A stretch of 64,000 bases of DNA from Platerodrilus igneus (taxonomy: Eukaryota; Arthropoda; Insecta; Coleoptera; Lycidae). The notes beneath the pieces were generated by a model. It saw nothing but the letters and a program-made list of their open reading frames with translations. It was not told the origin of the DNA and did not search any database. The position numbers and the translations under genes were made by a program. The stretch is taken from positions 6,386,001 through 6,450,000 of the forward strand of contig JARFIW010000139.1 of assembly GCA_036346225.1 (NCBI GenBank), given 5' to 3'. This document shows, piece by piece, positions 48,721 to 59,914 of this stretch; position 1 is the stretch's first letter; every line of letters begins with the position of its first letter.

Positions 48721-48722
<2 letters not shown>
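48345..48722. repeat. Subterminal minisatellite with CATAGCAA in each unit
   Basis: About seven copies of a 45-65 bp unit containing CATAGCAAATAAAAA and ACACCCATCGTAGGGGC / TTAATAAGGGCA. The last copy ends CATAGCAA directly at the TA tract, so the terminal motif of U12 is reiterated inward. Confidence 0.8.

Positions 48723-48759
<37 letters not shown>
48723..48759. repeat. (TA)n microsatellite at 3' end of U12
   Basis: TA tract after CATAGCAA; the right flank CTCAAAACAAATG is not unit-like. Confidence 0.95.
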
Positions 48760-48760
<1 letters not shown>

Positions 48761-49422
48761 TCAAAACAAATGAACATAGCTTACAAATTACGCAAGATAA
48801 ATGAATCATACGAAATAAACAATTATAAGATGCTTAAATAAAATCTAAAAGAAGCGAAAGGAGATCATAGGGAGCCAACCACGGTTAAATAGAATAAGTC
48901 GTTTTGCAACCTTTGTAAAATAAAAAAGCTAATTCAATAACACCCGCATAGGGATACTAGAGCTAAAAGGTTCAAAATAATTATAAAAATAATTACGTAC
49001 AGTTTAGGTATATTTAAATTACTTAAAATAACACAAAAGTTGCCTGAATATTATACTAGAGATAAATAAATATCTAACAGCTTCATTTCTGTGACTGACT
49101 GATATTTTTTTTAAATACGATATCTGTAAAGAAGCGTTTAATTGGTTTAAGAATAACAGTAAACTGGTTAACACGGTTGAAAATTTATAAATAGAGAATA
49201 AAAACAAGTTGAAAATGCAAGGCATTGTCGCAACGAACTTCCAAATGTAGACTTACTTTAAAACAATTTAAAGAAATTAAAATTATTATGTTGTAATAAT
49301 TATAAGTATTCAGATAAAATACAAAAATTTATAAACAACAAAAGAGACATTTTAATTAATTTTATTTTATTGAATAAATATTTTAAAAGCTATATATTAG
49401 TTCTCATCAATAAGATAAGAAA
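48760..49422. other. AT-rich sequence, nothing recognised
   Basis: No ORF, repeat or RNA gene supported. Confidence 0.5.
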
Positions 49423-49775
49423 TTTTTTTTTTTTTTTTATATGAATCTAATTATTTTCGGTAATCAAAATTTAAGTTTAAACAATGTCTATAATATTGGA
49501 ATAATTGGCATGAAATGCCATAAATTGTTCAAATATGTGTCGCATATTGATTTTAAACTTATTTAAAATTTTAATTATTCCTGTGGATTTTCCCGGGGGC
49601 CCGGCGTCCCCGTGGCCCGATTTTAACTGACATCAAAACTTAAGCTCTGGACACCGAGCTGAATCGATTGATGTATCACACATTGATGTCCGACCATTAA
49701 AAAAGCCTCGGACACACAGACACACAGACAAATAGATTTCATAAACGAACGAAGTTCGTTGATAAAAAATTTATA
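49423..49775 (-). mobile_element. Retroposon-like repeat with GC-rich block and poly(A)
   Basis: A T-run at 49423-49438 (poly-A on the minus strand) and a compact GC-rich block TTTCCCGGGGGCCCGGCGTC at about 49588-49607, in an otherwise very AT-rich setting, are followed by TGATGTCCGACC, GGACACACAGACACACAGAC and AACGAACGAAGTTCGTTGAT. The composition break plus the tail suggests a minus-oriented non-LTR retroposon. I do not recognise the family. Confidence 0.45.
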
Positions 49776-51035
49776 AATAAAGCAAATAAAAACAAACCGA
49801 AGAAATCAAAATAATAACGAGAATAAAAGTTAAAGATAAATACCATTTAAAAAATTATAAATATATAATTGTATATAATTTAAAAGTCAAGGAAGTCTAA
49901 AGTATGGTCCATTGTATACTTTTTAAAAGTAATAACAAGTAAAATTCCGCATAATTTACCTCAAAAATTTTAATTTCGGTCGTATGGAAATTTTATTTTG
50001 TTTATTTGCTCATTTTGATCTTTCATGTAACCGTAGTACTTATTTAAGCTTTTAGTTACTACAAAAGAAACAACACTGGAAAAACAAGAAATAGCAGAAT
50101 CGTAATCGATAAAATATCACATTGTTAAGGCTAAATAACAATAAGAGTGAATTCAAAAAGAAACAGCATAGCTTTTTCAAATAATCTCCAGTGACGTCTT
50201 AAACCCAAGTGTAGTTTAAGAGTATAACAATATTGCAAAATCGCAAATTTATGCAAAAAGCTAAGGTAATGAGTTTGATATTAAAAAATACCTACAAGAT
50301 ACTACTGAATGAAGATTAAATTAAAGAAAGTAAGTAAATATCCCGAGAAATTATAAAAGTAGAAATGACAAATAGAAAAAGAAAAAATAAAAATTGTATA
50401 CAAAATCAAAAAACACACAGAAATGAAAAGGTAGAAATCAAACAAAATAAAAGGTACTGCATAATACCAACTTACGAAACAATCAATTACACAGGTAAAT
50501 CTAAAACATATGAAAATAATAAAGATTAATAAAAAAATAAAAAACGGAAGGAAACGTGTTTAATAACTAAATGAGTGAAAATTTACTAAATTTGTAATAG
50601 CATTTTTGTGTAGCAAGTTTTACCCCTGTTTGGTTAATTCGTTTAATTTATCATGTTTGTTATAAACTTTAGTTTTATTTATTTTATTTAATGTTTTGGT
50701 GTGATTTTGATTTATTTTACTATTATTTTAATAAACTTTTTTTTCAATCTTATGAATCTTTTATTGAACAAAAATACTAAGCAATCAAATAGAATAAGTT
50801 TCTCGAAAAAGACCTACGAATTTAAGTAAATACTGTAGTTTAGCCTTTGCAAATACTCAGGCCTGTATGGAAAGGGCGTCCAAAAACGAGAAAATCATAT
50901 TGATGAACCAAAAGCGCATAGAATAAAAATAAAATAAAAGAAGCGAAATGAAATAAAAGAATATACGTTCAATAATTATAGAAAAAAAAACTATCAAAAG
51001 AACACAAAAATAAAAGATCTTACTAAAATACACAA
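49776..51035. other. AT-rich sequence, nothing recognised
   Basis: A-rich on the plus strand to about 50570; no ORF or structured repeat supported. Confidence 0.5.
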
Positions 51036-51043
51036 GTAGAAAG
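51036..51043. repeat. hAT target-site duplication, left
   Basis: GTAGAAAG, identical to 57249-57256. Eight base pairs is the hAT-superfamily length. Confidence 0.8.
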
Positions 51044-51048
51044 TATTG

Positions 51049-51500
51049 CTGTCAGGATTCGGATTTTGTAAAATCCGGATCCAAAATTTCAGATTCAGAT
51101 TTGGATCCGAAATCCGGATTCATCATCTTTTAATTGGATCCGGATCCGATCCGATTTTGAACCCAAAGTGGATCCGGATCTTGATTCGGATCCGGATCTT
51201 GATTCAGATCCGGATGTTAGTGCTGTCAGAATCCGGATCCAAATTTTCTTATCCGGATTTGGATCCGAAATGCGGATCTTTGATCTTTTAGTTAAATTCG
51301 AATCCTATCCCATTTTTAATCGAGGGTAAGATCCGGATCTAGATTCGGGCCCGGATATTATTCTGAATAATCTAGATCCGGTTCCAGATTAACATTCCAA
51401 ATCCGAATTCTTAATCTATTAATTAGTTCCGGATCCAATCAAATTTTGAACCCGAAGCGGAATCCGGTTCTAATACGAATCCGGATCTATATGCTCTATA
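51049..51500 (+). repeat. Left subterminal GGATCCGGAT array
   Basis: Irregular hexamer-based repeat (GGATCC, GGATCT, GGATTC, CCGGAT). Frames through it give Ile-Arg/Ser-Gly or Asp-Pro repeats that are not proteins. Confidence 0.9.
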
Positions 51501-51821
51501 TCAGAATGCGTCTATTCTTACAATTCTCGTTATGTAATATACTATTAAGTATTAAGCTATTGAAAAAAAATTATTTTCCGCAAATCGTTCAGAAATGTTG
51601 ACATTTCTGAAAAAATTTCTTAAAGAAAAATTGAAAATTTCAAAGTGTTTAGTCGTTACCAAGCAACGACAAATCATTTTAAGGTAATATTCATTACTGT
51701 ACTGTACAAAAATAATATGTGTATATAATAAACATACATATGGACTACAAAAATGACTGACTACATGCTTTCAGGGTAAATTCTATATACACAATCTTAA
51801 CACATTATGTAAATATAACAA

Positions 51822-51862
51822 ACAACTAACTTCAGAATGTATTTGATTCTGAAGTAAGTTGT
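51822..51862. repeat. Small hairpin
   Basis: ACAACTAACTTCAGAAT (51822-51838) pairs with ATTCTGAAGTAAGTTGT (51846-51862) around a 7-nt loop. Confidence 0.8.
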
Positions 51863-52052
51863 GTGTGATATTTTCAGGTATTTTACAATTAGTACAATTA
51901 TACAATTTGTATTGTTATTTTTAAAAGTACCAGCAACCATATTTCAATGTGTCAAGTTTGAAAATTTAATATCTTGAAAGGAACGTTTCCATGGTAATTA
52001 ATCAAATTTTTAAAATTAGTATTTTAATTTCTGTCGTCTTTTAACGATTTGC

Positions 52053-52187
52053 GAAAAAATAGTATGTATACTACGTAGGAAAAACAACATTCCCGGACTC
52101 CGTGTTGCTTGCGCCTCGATAAGCAATCTTCACGTCGTCCGGGAATGTTGAGCTTTTCCTACTGGGTGTACAATATACTATTTTTTA
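52053..52187. repeat. 135-bp hairpin (MITE-like) with GC-rich stem
   Basis: AAAAAATAGTATGTATA...GTAGGAAAAACAACATTCCCGG pairs with CCGGGAATGTTGAGCTTTTCCTAC...ATATACTATTTTTT. The 40-nt loop itself contains TTGCTT/AAGCAA. It lies 5' of the hAT transposase. Confidence 0.8.
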
Positions 52188-52753
52188 CTTGCTTTATTAC
52201 AAGGCAAATGGAAAGTAACAAAATAACATTCGTGTGTATCATATTACTATAAATATAAAATGAATTTCTTTATATGTTAATATTTCATTTCAATTTTCAT
52301 TTTCATTACCATTTATTGATAACTATACACGGGGCGATGGCCCAACCCAGACACGCAAATTTATTACTTTTCGAGTTAGAAGAAAAGGAACGGAAACAGC
52401 GATTCTGTTTGATAAGATAAGAAGTGTGCAACTGAAGCAAAAACCGTGCGGCGCCGGCGGCGTAATAAAATATAGGTAGTTTAGAACTATAAGAGTTTAG
52501 ACTTAGACCATTGTCTTTCTTTTGTACCTTGTTATTTACTTCATACAATGTACCCCGCATCTCCTTTCGGTTACGTATTGCATAGTTTATTTTACCTGTG
52601 AATTTAAAATGGTTTTATTTAAACCTAAGTCAGTGTGGTAGGCATTTTTTTATAGTGTTGGCGACTACAGTAGCTTAACTGGAAACTAGGATAGTTACAC
52701 AAACAACAGCTAGTGCGAGATTCAACTATAAAATTTGTTGCTCCGTTAAAAAC

Positions 52754-53710
52754 ATGCCTTTGCATAAAAGTAAAGTGTGGGACTATTTTGAAAAACTTGA
52801 CTTAATAAAATCAAAATGTAACTTGTGTGGAGCAGTAATTAAATGTGGAAGTTCTACTGGATCCTTGAAAAAGCACTTATCATCAAGGCATATAAGTGTT
52901 TCGCTTAACCATGACGATTCAGCAGTAGTCAACAGGGGATGTGACAGAGAAATAGTTGCAGTGGTTGAGGAACAAACCCCAACCTCGAATTGGTAAGTAC
53001 TTTATCATAATGCAGTATTTGTCTTAGTAAAGTTCTTTTTGTTAATTGACTTTTATCAACCGAATCTTGCTGTAATCTTTTATACTGAATAATCATCGCG
53101 CTTGAAATTTTAGAGTAATCTTTTTTATTTTTCAGCTTAAAGGAGAGTGAGTTCGAAGAGGCTGATGTGGAAATGGTAAGCGTAGTTCAGGTTACGCCGG
53201 ATTTGGAATCTACAAAATTAGCAGAATCCTCAACACAAAAGTTAGTGCCGCAGCATCGAAAACGTTTAATAGTTCAGTCGAAAATTTGTTTGCAACTTTC
53301 TGCTGCGTCTCCTGCGGTTTCAGAAAAAATTACCGGGCAAATAGCAAAAATGATTTGTATGGATTTGCAGCCAGTATCTATAGTACAAGACGTTGGTTTT
53401 TGTGAATTGATACGGTTACCGTCTCCCGACTATGTAATGCCATCACGAGGAACTATTATGAGTAGAATTCACCTTTTATTTTCCAAAGTACAAAATGAGC
53501 TAAAACTAAAGCTAAGTGAATGTGAATTTGTCTCATGTACTTCCGAGACCTGGAAGTCATGTCGTACTGAATCCTACATTACTTTAACTGTCCATTACAT
53601 AGATAGTGAGTTTAAAATGTAACACTTCTGCTTAGATACAGCAGCAATGCCCGAGCGTCATACTGCTACTTACCTAGCAGAAAGAATTAAAGAATTTTTA
53701 AAGATAGAAG
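52754..53710 (+). pseudogene. hAT transposase with BED zinc finger, two exons, truncated
   Basis: Exon 1 (52754-52992) encodes a BED finger near the N-terminus: SKVWDYFEKL, CNLCGAVIKCGSS, TGSLKKHLSSRH, with the C-x2-C...H-x3-H-like ligand set complete. A GTAAGT donor (52993) and a TTTTTCAG acceptor (to 53135) join in frame to exon 2. Exon 2 has KITGQIAKMICMDLQPVSIV, ELIRLPSPDYVMPSRGTI and SETWKSC...YITLTVHYID, typical of the ZBED/hAT N-terminal catalytic half. A TAA at about 53620 interrupts the frame, which then continues HFCLDTAAMPERHTA before the foldback at about 53700. The C-terminal hAT dimerisation domain is not found downstream. This is the only gene in the window with recognisable splicing. 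Confidence 0.85.
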
Positions 53711-54845
53711 GATACAGTTTTCGCAACACTACTTCTTTTTTGTGAAACTAAACATGCCGCCAACAAAATTTCCATTGCCCTCTTGGTTTTTGAGATACAG
53801 GGTAAAATTGAAAATTATCGCTTGGGGGAATTCCTCGTATCTCGGTTGTCTTTTAACTTATTAGAGAGTTGATAAGGTATTCTTATAGAACTTATTCCGT
53901 AGAATCCAGTGGCCCAGTTTGTTTCTTTTTGGCACCCTCCGTCTTTTAGTTATGAAGCAAAAATGTTGGTGTTAAATGGGACACCCGATATATTTTTAAT
54001 TAAATTAAGCATTTTCTGGGCTTTTCAAAAATATATAATGGTATATATACTTATTTTGAAAAATAACTGAATAAACTACACTTTTCTCAAAATTAATATC
54101 ATACTAAATAGTACGTAATGGCGCCGATAAAAAAAAGAAATATGTTTGCTAATTATTTATTCTGAAAATGCTATAAAGTGATTTTTGAATAATTTTGTTT
54201 TAGTTATCTAACAACGTACCTAAATATTTAACTGTATAATTTGTAATTATAGAGTTTTCAATTTTTCATATAACATACATTAAAAACAACAACATATGAT
54301 AAAAACTATGGAAATTGTTCAAAATGATTACCATCTTCTATAATACACAATTCGCAGAATTTGGTTATTTGTTGTAGAGCATATAGGAGAATTATTGAGC
54401 GTTGCCATAGCCTACTCCTACTATTAAATAACGTATTAATTTTGAGAAAAGTGTAGTTTATTCAGTTATTTTTCAAAATAAGTATATATACCATTATATA
54501 TTTTTGAAAAGCCCAGAAAATGCTTAATTTAATTAGTTAAAATATATAGGGTGTCCTATTTAAAAAGAACATGTTTGCATCATAACTAAAAAAAACGGAT
54601 GGCGCAAGAAAGGAGCAAACTGCGCTACTGTATTCTACGGAAAAAGTTTTATAAAAATACCTTGTCACCTCTTAATAAGTTAAACGATAACCGAGATACG
54701 GGGAATGTCCCAAAAGTGATAATTTGAATTTTACCCTGTATCTCAAAAACCAATAGGGCTATGAAAATTTTGTTGGCGGTATGTTTAGTTTCACAAAAAA
54801 AGTACAGTGTCGCAAAAACCGCAACCCTCTATCTTCCAAAATAAG
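53700..54845. mobile_element. 1.15-kb foldback/MITE inserted in hAT transposase
   Basis: Long inverted arms. GTGAAACTAAACATGCCGCC near 53740 pairs with GGCGGTATGTTTAGTTTCAC near 54775. GAGATACAGGGTAAAATT (53795) pairs with AATTTTACCCTGTATCTC (54730). TGAATAAACTACACTTTTCTC (54068) pairs with GAGAAAAGTGTAGTTTATTC (54443). The arms are about 400 bp with a central spacer of about 320 bp and no ORF. The exact outer ends are uncertain because weak pairing continues into AGATAGAAGG/CCTCTATCTT. Confidence 0.8.
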
Positions 54846-55177
54846 CAGGATACTTTGCAAAAGTGTCCAAATATAGACACCCTGTACTTGTACCGTAATT
54901 GTAATTATAATCGTATGCTATGTAGTATGTAGTGTACTAGGCTACAAAATAAAATAAAAAAAAATCTAAGACGCATGTACGCCTTACAACCAAACTTACC
55001 GAAATTTTATAAAAGGAAATTATATATTTTAAAAAATTAAATAACTAGTACTTAAACTCGCAAACTAATTGATCTTCTTTTGCACAAAAATTATATGATG
55101 TGATACTAAATATTCTTCTTAATCTTCTTTGGGGATTAAACCACTCATAGTTTTTAAAATTATCTTTATTAACGTTT

Positions 55178-56430
55178 CGATCCATAACCTAGGATCGTTT
55201 TCAAAATAATAAAAACTTCAAGTTTGACATTTATGACATAAATTGAAGGTGACTTTGATTTATTGATGTTTGAAATATTTGGTTTGAGTACACTAAGCAA
55301 AAATTTTTAAAGTTTAAATGAATAATTGCCTTCAATTTGTGTTACGCCTGGGACCGACTTTTTAGGTAAATACAAGCAACGTGAAATCAGCTGATTAATT
55401 TTTATTGTAAAATTCAATAACTTGGGAATTGGAAAACATTTTTTAACATGTTTCTATTTATACAACAATTTAGAGGATGGTTATTAAAAAGTGTGCAATT
55501 GCATTATTAAAGGCTTAAGTAGTCGTTTTTATATTTATTTTGAAGGAAATCATTATGATTTAGGCTACCTCTTTGGTAGGTTTTAACATTATTCTGAGGT
55601 AACCTTATGGTGGGTTTACACTTGTCAGATACCAATGTTGTTCTATGAAGGTTGTATATGGATCTGAGGCGACCCTATGGCGGGTTTACACTTGTCAGAT
55701 ACCAATACTGTTTAACAGAAGATTAGTTAGATTATGGTGTTATCTTGATCATGTATATGTTGATAACCTATTGGTTTACTATTTAGTTATTCACGATTCA
55801 GATTTACATGGAGGTTGTTAATCAGCATATCAATAATCATTGGATACGTATCTCAACGTTGAGATAATCAAGTGACTACTTTTAATTCTGGGATAATGAC
55901 ATTTACATGATGATAATAATATTAACAACCCCTGTAAATCTGATATCTGATATCTGACAAGTGTAAACCTGCAATAAGGTTACTCACCAAACTCTATACA
56001 ATTCATGTTAATACAGATTGGTATCTGACAAGTGTAAACCCGCCATAGGGTCGCCTCAGATCACATAGTTACAACCTCATAGAAGCAAACATATGGTATT
56101 CTTCAAAACAAGTATAAAACGACTCTTAAACCTTTAATAATGCAATTGACCTTCAATAACCATTCTAAATTGTATAAATAGAAACATGTTAAAATGTTTT
56201 CAATCCCAAGTATTGAATTCTTCAATAAAAATTAATCAGCTGATTTCACGTTAAGCTTTAAAAGTGTCCCAGGCTACACAAATTGAAGGCAATATTCATT
56301 AAACTTTAATAAATTTTATGAAACATGTACTCAAACCAAATATTTTCAAACATAATAATCAAGTATTCAATTTATATCATAAATTAAACTTGAAGTTATT
56401 ATTGATTTGAAACGATCTGGTTAGGTCGAC
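55178..56430. mobile_element. 1.25-kb foldback element
   Basis: AACTTCAAGTTT (55218) pairs with AAACTTGAAG (56385), GTGAAATCAGCTGATTAATTT (55381) with AAATTAATCAGCTGATTTCAC (56232), and GCGACCCTATGGCGGGTTTA (55669) with TAAACCCGCCATAGGGTCGC (56036). Within the left arm the segment GGTTTACACTTGTCAGATACCAAT occurs twice in tandem (about 55613 and 55683) and both are mirrored on the right. No ORF. Confidence 0.8.
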
Positions 56431-56754
56431 GTAATACAGAATTTAACAATTGATGTTAACCTAAATGATTCGAAGTGTACTAGCATATATTAATCAGTAG
56501 TAAACTAAAGCAAAGTAATATATACATTTATTTTATCATTAGGATTATGACTCTAAACGACGCGCCTAGACGATCGAAACGGTATGCATGATATCAGGTA
56601 AAACCTAGACATTATCGATTTGAATTTGGAATATGACTACGGATCCCCAATCGATATTTACAATACCTATTTTTAGATGGATAAAATCCATAGTAAGCAT
56701 AGATATTAGTAATTTATTTTACATCTAGATTTGACTCTAAAACCGCCTAGATTC

Positions 56755-57240
56755 GGATCAAATATTGCTGGTATCCGGAATTGGGATCAGGATCCAAAAT
56801 CCGAGTTTAGAATTCGAACTCGGATTTGAGATTTGAATATAGACTGCGGATCCCCAATCGAGATTTACACAACCTATTTTTAGATCCGGAAGTAAAAATC
56901 CGAAGCTGCGATCCGATTTATGCAAGCTATTTTGGGCTCCAGGTTTTGAATCCAGTACCACATTTATACAGCACGTTTTTGGATCCGGATCCACTTCGAT
57001 AGGAATTTCGGATTCGAGATCCGGATCAACAGAATCCATTCTGGATCCGGATCCACTTAGATACGGATTTCGGATCCGAGATCCGGATCCACAGAACCCA
57101 TTCTGGATCAGGATTCTCTTATATACGGATTTCGGATCCGAGATCCGGATCCCCTTAGATCCGGATTTCAGATCCGACATCTGGATTTGCAGAATCAATT
57201 TTTGGATCCGGATCTTAGATCCGAATCCGGATCCGACTAA
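56755..57240 (-). repeat. Right subterminal GGATCCGGAT array
   Basis: Same hexamer-type repeat as 51049-51500 but in inverted orientation (outermost bases ATCCGGATCCGACTAACAG). The 175-aa minus-strand frame through it is a repeat artefact. Confidence 0.9.
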
Positions 57241-57248
57241 CAGCCCTA

Positions 57249-57256
57249 GTAGAAAG
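57249..57256. repeat. hAT target-site duplication, right
   Basis: GTAGAAAG, identical to 51036-51043; the identity extends one base further to a shared A on the left. Confidence 0.8.
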
Positions 57257-58734
57257 AACGAAGTTGTATAAACTAAAAAAGTCAACCTAATTTAATGAAA
57301 AAACAAACAAATTAACTAAAGGAACGTTAAAAGTAAAAGTTAAAGCATAACTATATAGAAAAACCAGTGCGAATTAACAAAAACCGATAAGTAGTAGCGA
57401 AACTCAACCTTTTGCGTATTAATTGTATTCCAATGCATTATATAAGCCTCAATATTACGTTGCTATTTAAAGTTCAAAGAATGTCATTGAAAGATATCAT
57501 TTATGTGCGTTCTGCAGCAATTTGCTAAAAGTTGCTACCATTAATAACAAAAGATGCGTCTTCTCCCTCACTAGCACAAAAGTCCAATCAATGTACAATA
57601 GAAGGTCTCTAACTGCAGTAAAAAAGTATTACACAATAGAAAAGCGCTTGTCATTATTACTACAACTTAATAAATCTTTTATAAAGTTAAAGAATTAATT
57701 GTTAAATTAATTGTATAGATATACAACGGGTTATAACATTTAATAATTGGGTTATAATCTCAAGTTTAAAACGTGAATGTCGCGTACTCATTCTCGTATA
57801 AGCGTGAAGCTCTATTTAAACAAAACACTTTTGCAACGATATTGTAATACAACGTAACACGAGACACCTCCTTCTCTTTTAAAAAATCCATTACTGCGCT
57901 AACTGATTTTTGATATGTCATAATTATAGTATTTCATTTTATGTATACGATACGAGATAAAACTGTTGGCATTTTTAAGCTTAGCCTTTTGGCTTAAAGG
58001 CATAGCAGCATTTTGCTCGTTAGAAACACCCACATCCGGTCATCTGCTATGTGAAATCGCAATTTACTTATTGGTGCATGCAATTTTATGGTGGTTGTAT
58101 TTAAATTAACCTACTGCAAGGAAGATTGATTACTGATCGACAATTATACGAGTAAAATTTAATTAGCGATAAATCAGGTTTATTTATTCGATACTTTCTC
58201 ATTTCTAGCAGAAAATAAATATAGTTGTACTGGTCGGCAATGTACGTAAAATGATATATTTTTGTCCCTTCTTACCGCAGGCGCTGCAATTAAGCAAACA
58301 AGTTCCGAATGCCATTCAAGATATGAAGACTACATTAATAAAGAATTTGTTTTGACAGGAAAATTGAATTAATGAAGTCTGATAAAAAATTGAAAATATT
58401 AAATCATACAAAAACAATGACTTCACAGCAAACAAAGCAACATGAAGGCAAATTAAAACCAATACCGAAATACCAGGTACTTTTTTTAAACTGAAACTTT
58501 CAAACATTTCGAATAATAAGTACTCGACGAAAAAATGGTCCATAATGAAAATTTAATCAATCCGTAGAGAACTGATAGTAATGTTAAAGTTACTCCTCTT
58601 CCTCCATCCTTGTAGGAACTTTGAAATTTTAAATAGAAACCTCTATTTTTTATTGCGGAGTTGGACGAATTTCTACTCCAAATCAGTTTTAAAACAAATG
58701 CTATTTTTCACATTTTCAATTGCAGTAAGTGCTA
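57257..58734. other. AT-rich sequence, nothing recognised
   Basis: No supported gene or repeat. Short ORFs such as 58316-58543 have no recognisable features. Confidence 0.5.
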
Positions 58735-59015
58735 AGAATGGTGGCCTTCGACTTCAATGCGCTCATCAATCCGCATTTCAAATGACTATACAACTGAGAA
58801 GGGTTATCTGCTTGAATTTTGGCAGAAGCGTTTCTGATTCGCTGAATCATATTTTCACATGTTGTTGCTACTTGTTTGTAAACTTTGTCTTTGAGATAGT
58901 CAAAAAGAAATCGGACGAAGTAAGATCTGGTGATCTAGCTGGCCAATTTGCAGGACTAGTTCTACCGATCCAGCGATTATTGAAATTACACTTTACATGC
59001 TACCGCCAAATAGCA
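58735..59015 (-). pseudogene. Tc1/mariner-like transposase C-terminal fragment
   Basis: The minus strand encodes NRWIGRTSPANWPARSPDLT followed by SSDFF. The Asp of SPDLT is the second catalytic Asp of the DDE/D triad context (consensus F..RWIGR.GP..WPARSPDLTPLDFFLW). A frameshift follows, and then DYLKDKVYKQVATTCENMI and IRNA continue in another frame. The N-terminal half is absent. The overlapping plus-strand ORF (58581-59030) is its shadow. Confidence 0.75.
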
Positions 59016-59914
59016 ATCTCCGTTACTTAAGTATACAATTGTCGATAACAAAGCATTTATTAATTTCGGCTAGTTCAATGAGCTTTAGTAAGAAAGTCTC
59101 CTTAAAATTTTATAGAAGCTTGGGGAGTTTAGAGTTTATAACGGAGTTATTTATATGTAAAATACAGAAATAAACCACAAAGAACCTAAGTACATTTTTC
59201 TACAACCCGCGACAATAACCGGGGTTATACATATTGCATATCAAATTAGAAAAATACTGACATATTTCGGAAAATAATTATCCTACAAAAGTCTATTCGT
59301 AACCATGCACACGAATTGAAAGAAACTGAAATCATTGTAAATTATTCAAATAGACAGGAACCCATAAAACGTCATAAAATTTAATGCGAAGAGAGCATTA
59401 ATGCGATTATACGAACTTATACCATTGAACTTGACTATAAGACAGTTTAGACGCATAAAGTGTGAGAACGGAATTTTTCAAAGGGTGGGAGATTAAAAGG
59501 ACAACGTTCAAACGAAATTAGTACAGAGAGGGGATTAGAAAGAGAACGAGATTATGCGTATGCGACAACGGACGCTAAGATATGCTGGCGGTTCCTTAAA
59601 GATATGACCGACACGGAAAAGAACCAAATGATGTTTGATTGACACTGGGCGTGTCGACGGTAAGGCGATGGGCAATCAGTGGCCGATATAGAATTATTAA
59701 GAGTTTACTGGATATGTAGAAGCCAGAAAGATCAAACACGTGAATCGTGGATTTATATTTGTGTCAGTCGGAGTGACTAACCAGGAAAATATGAAGAATG
59801 GAGTTCACTTGTCAAAGGAAGTTGGGATTTTGAGGTGACCTGCCGTGCTAAGGGTACACCAAGTTTAGCGTTGGCATACCTGAACATTCTGCATCATTAG
59901 TTGTAAGAATCAAA
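59016..59914. other. Sequence without recognised genes
   Basis: AT-rich, no credible ORF. Confidence 0.5.

Larger units (their letters stand above)
47063..48722 (+). mobile_element. TA-bounded unit U12 (subfamily B)
   Basis: 1.66 kb, plus orientation. It starts ATTGCGAAGACAC; then ATTACGTGACTGAG (about 47338), TTATAAATAC (47459-47468), a 30-bp minisatellite (47681-47803), a donor-like TTCCAG|GTTAGC (47957-47968), TTTTGCCGGCTTT (about 48127) and GAGCTAGTCG (48305-48314). The last 380 bp are a minisatellite whose repeat unit contains the unit's own terminal motif CATAGCAA. Confidence 0.6.
51044..57248 (+). mobile_element. hAT DNA transposon, 6.2 kb, with inverted subterminal GGATCC arrays
   Basis: Bounded by GTAGAAAG on both sides. 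The left end TATTGCTGTCAGGATTCGGAT and the right end, read inward, TAGGGCTGTTAGTCGGAT are imperfect terminal inverted repeats; YAGGG(C)TG is a usual hAT end. Directly inside each end lies an array of GGATCCGGAT/GGATTCGGAT words (51049-51500 and 56755-57240). In the interior are a BED-finger transposase remnant (52754-53710), a hairpin (52053-52187) and two large foldback insertions. The transposase C-terminus is missing, so the copy is not autonomous. Confidence 0.82.

Noticed and set aside
48345..48722. Regularly spaced repeats that could suggest a CRISPR array
   Set aside because: The spacers are themselves repeated, spacing is irregular, no cas genes are present and the genome is eukaryotic; it is a minisatellite.
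56758..57285. 175-aa ORF with Asp-Pro and Gly-Ser repeats, and its counterpart at 51046-51291
   Set aside because: Both run through the hexamer-type GGATCC arrays; the repeats change frame and are mirror images of each other.
58581..59030. 149-aa plus-strand ORF
   Set aside because: It is antisense to a clear Tc1/mariner-like fragment (SPDLT motif on the minus strand) and has no features of its own.
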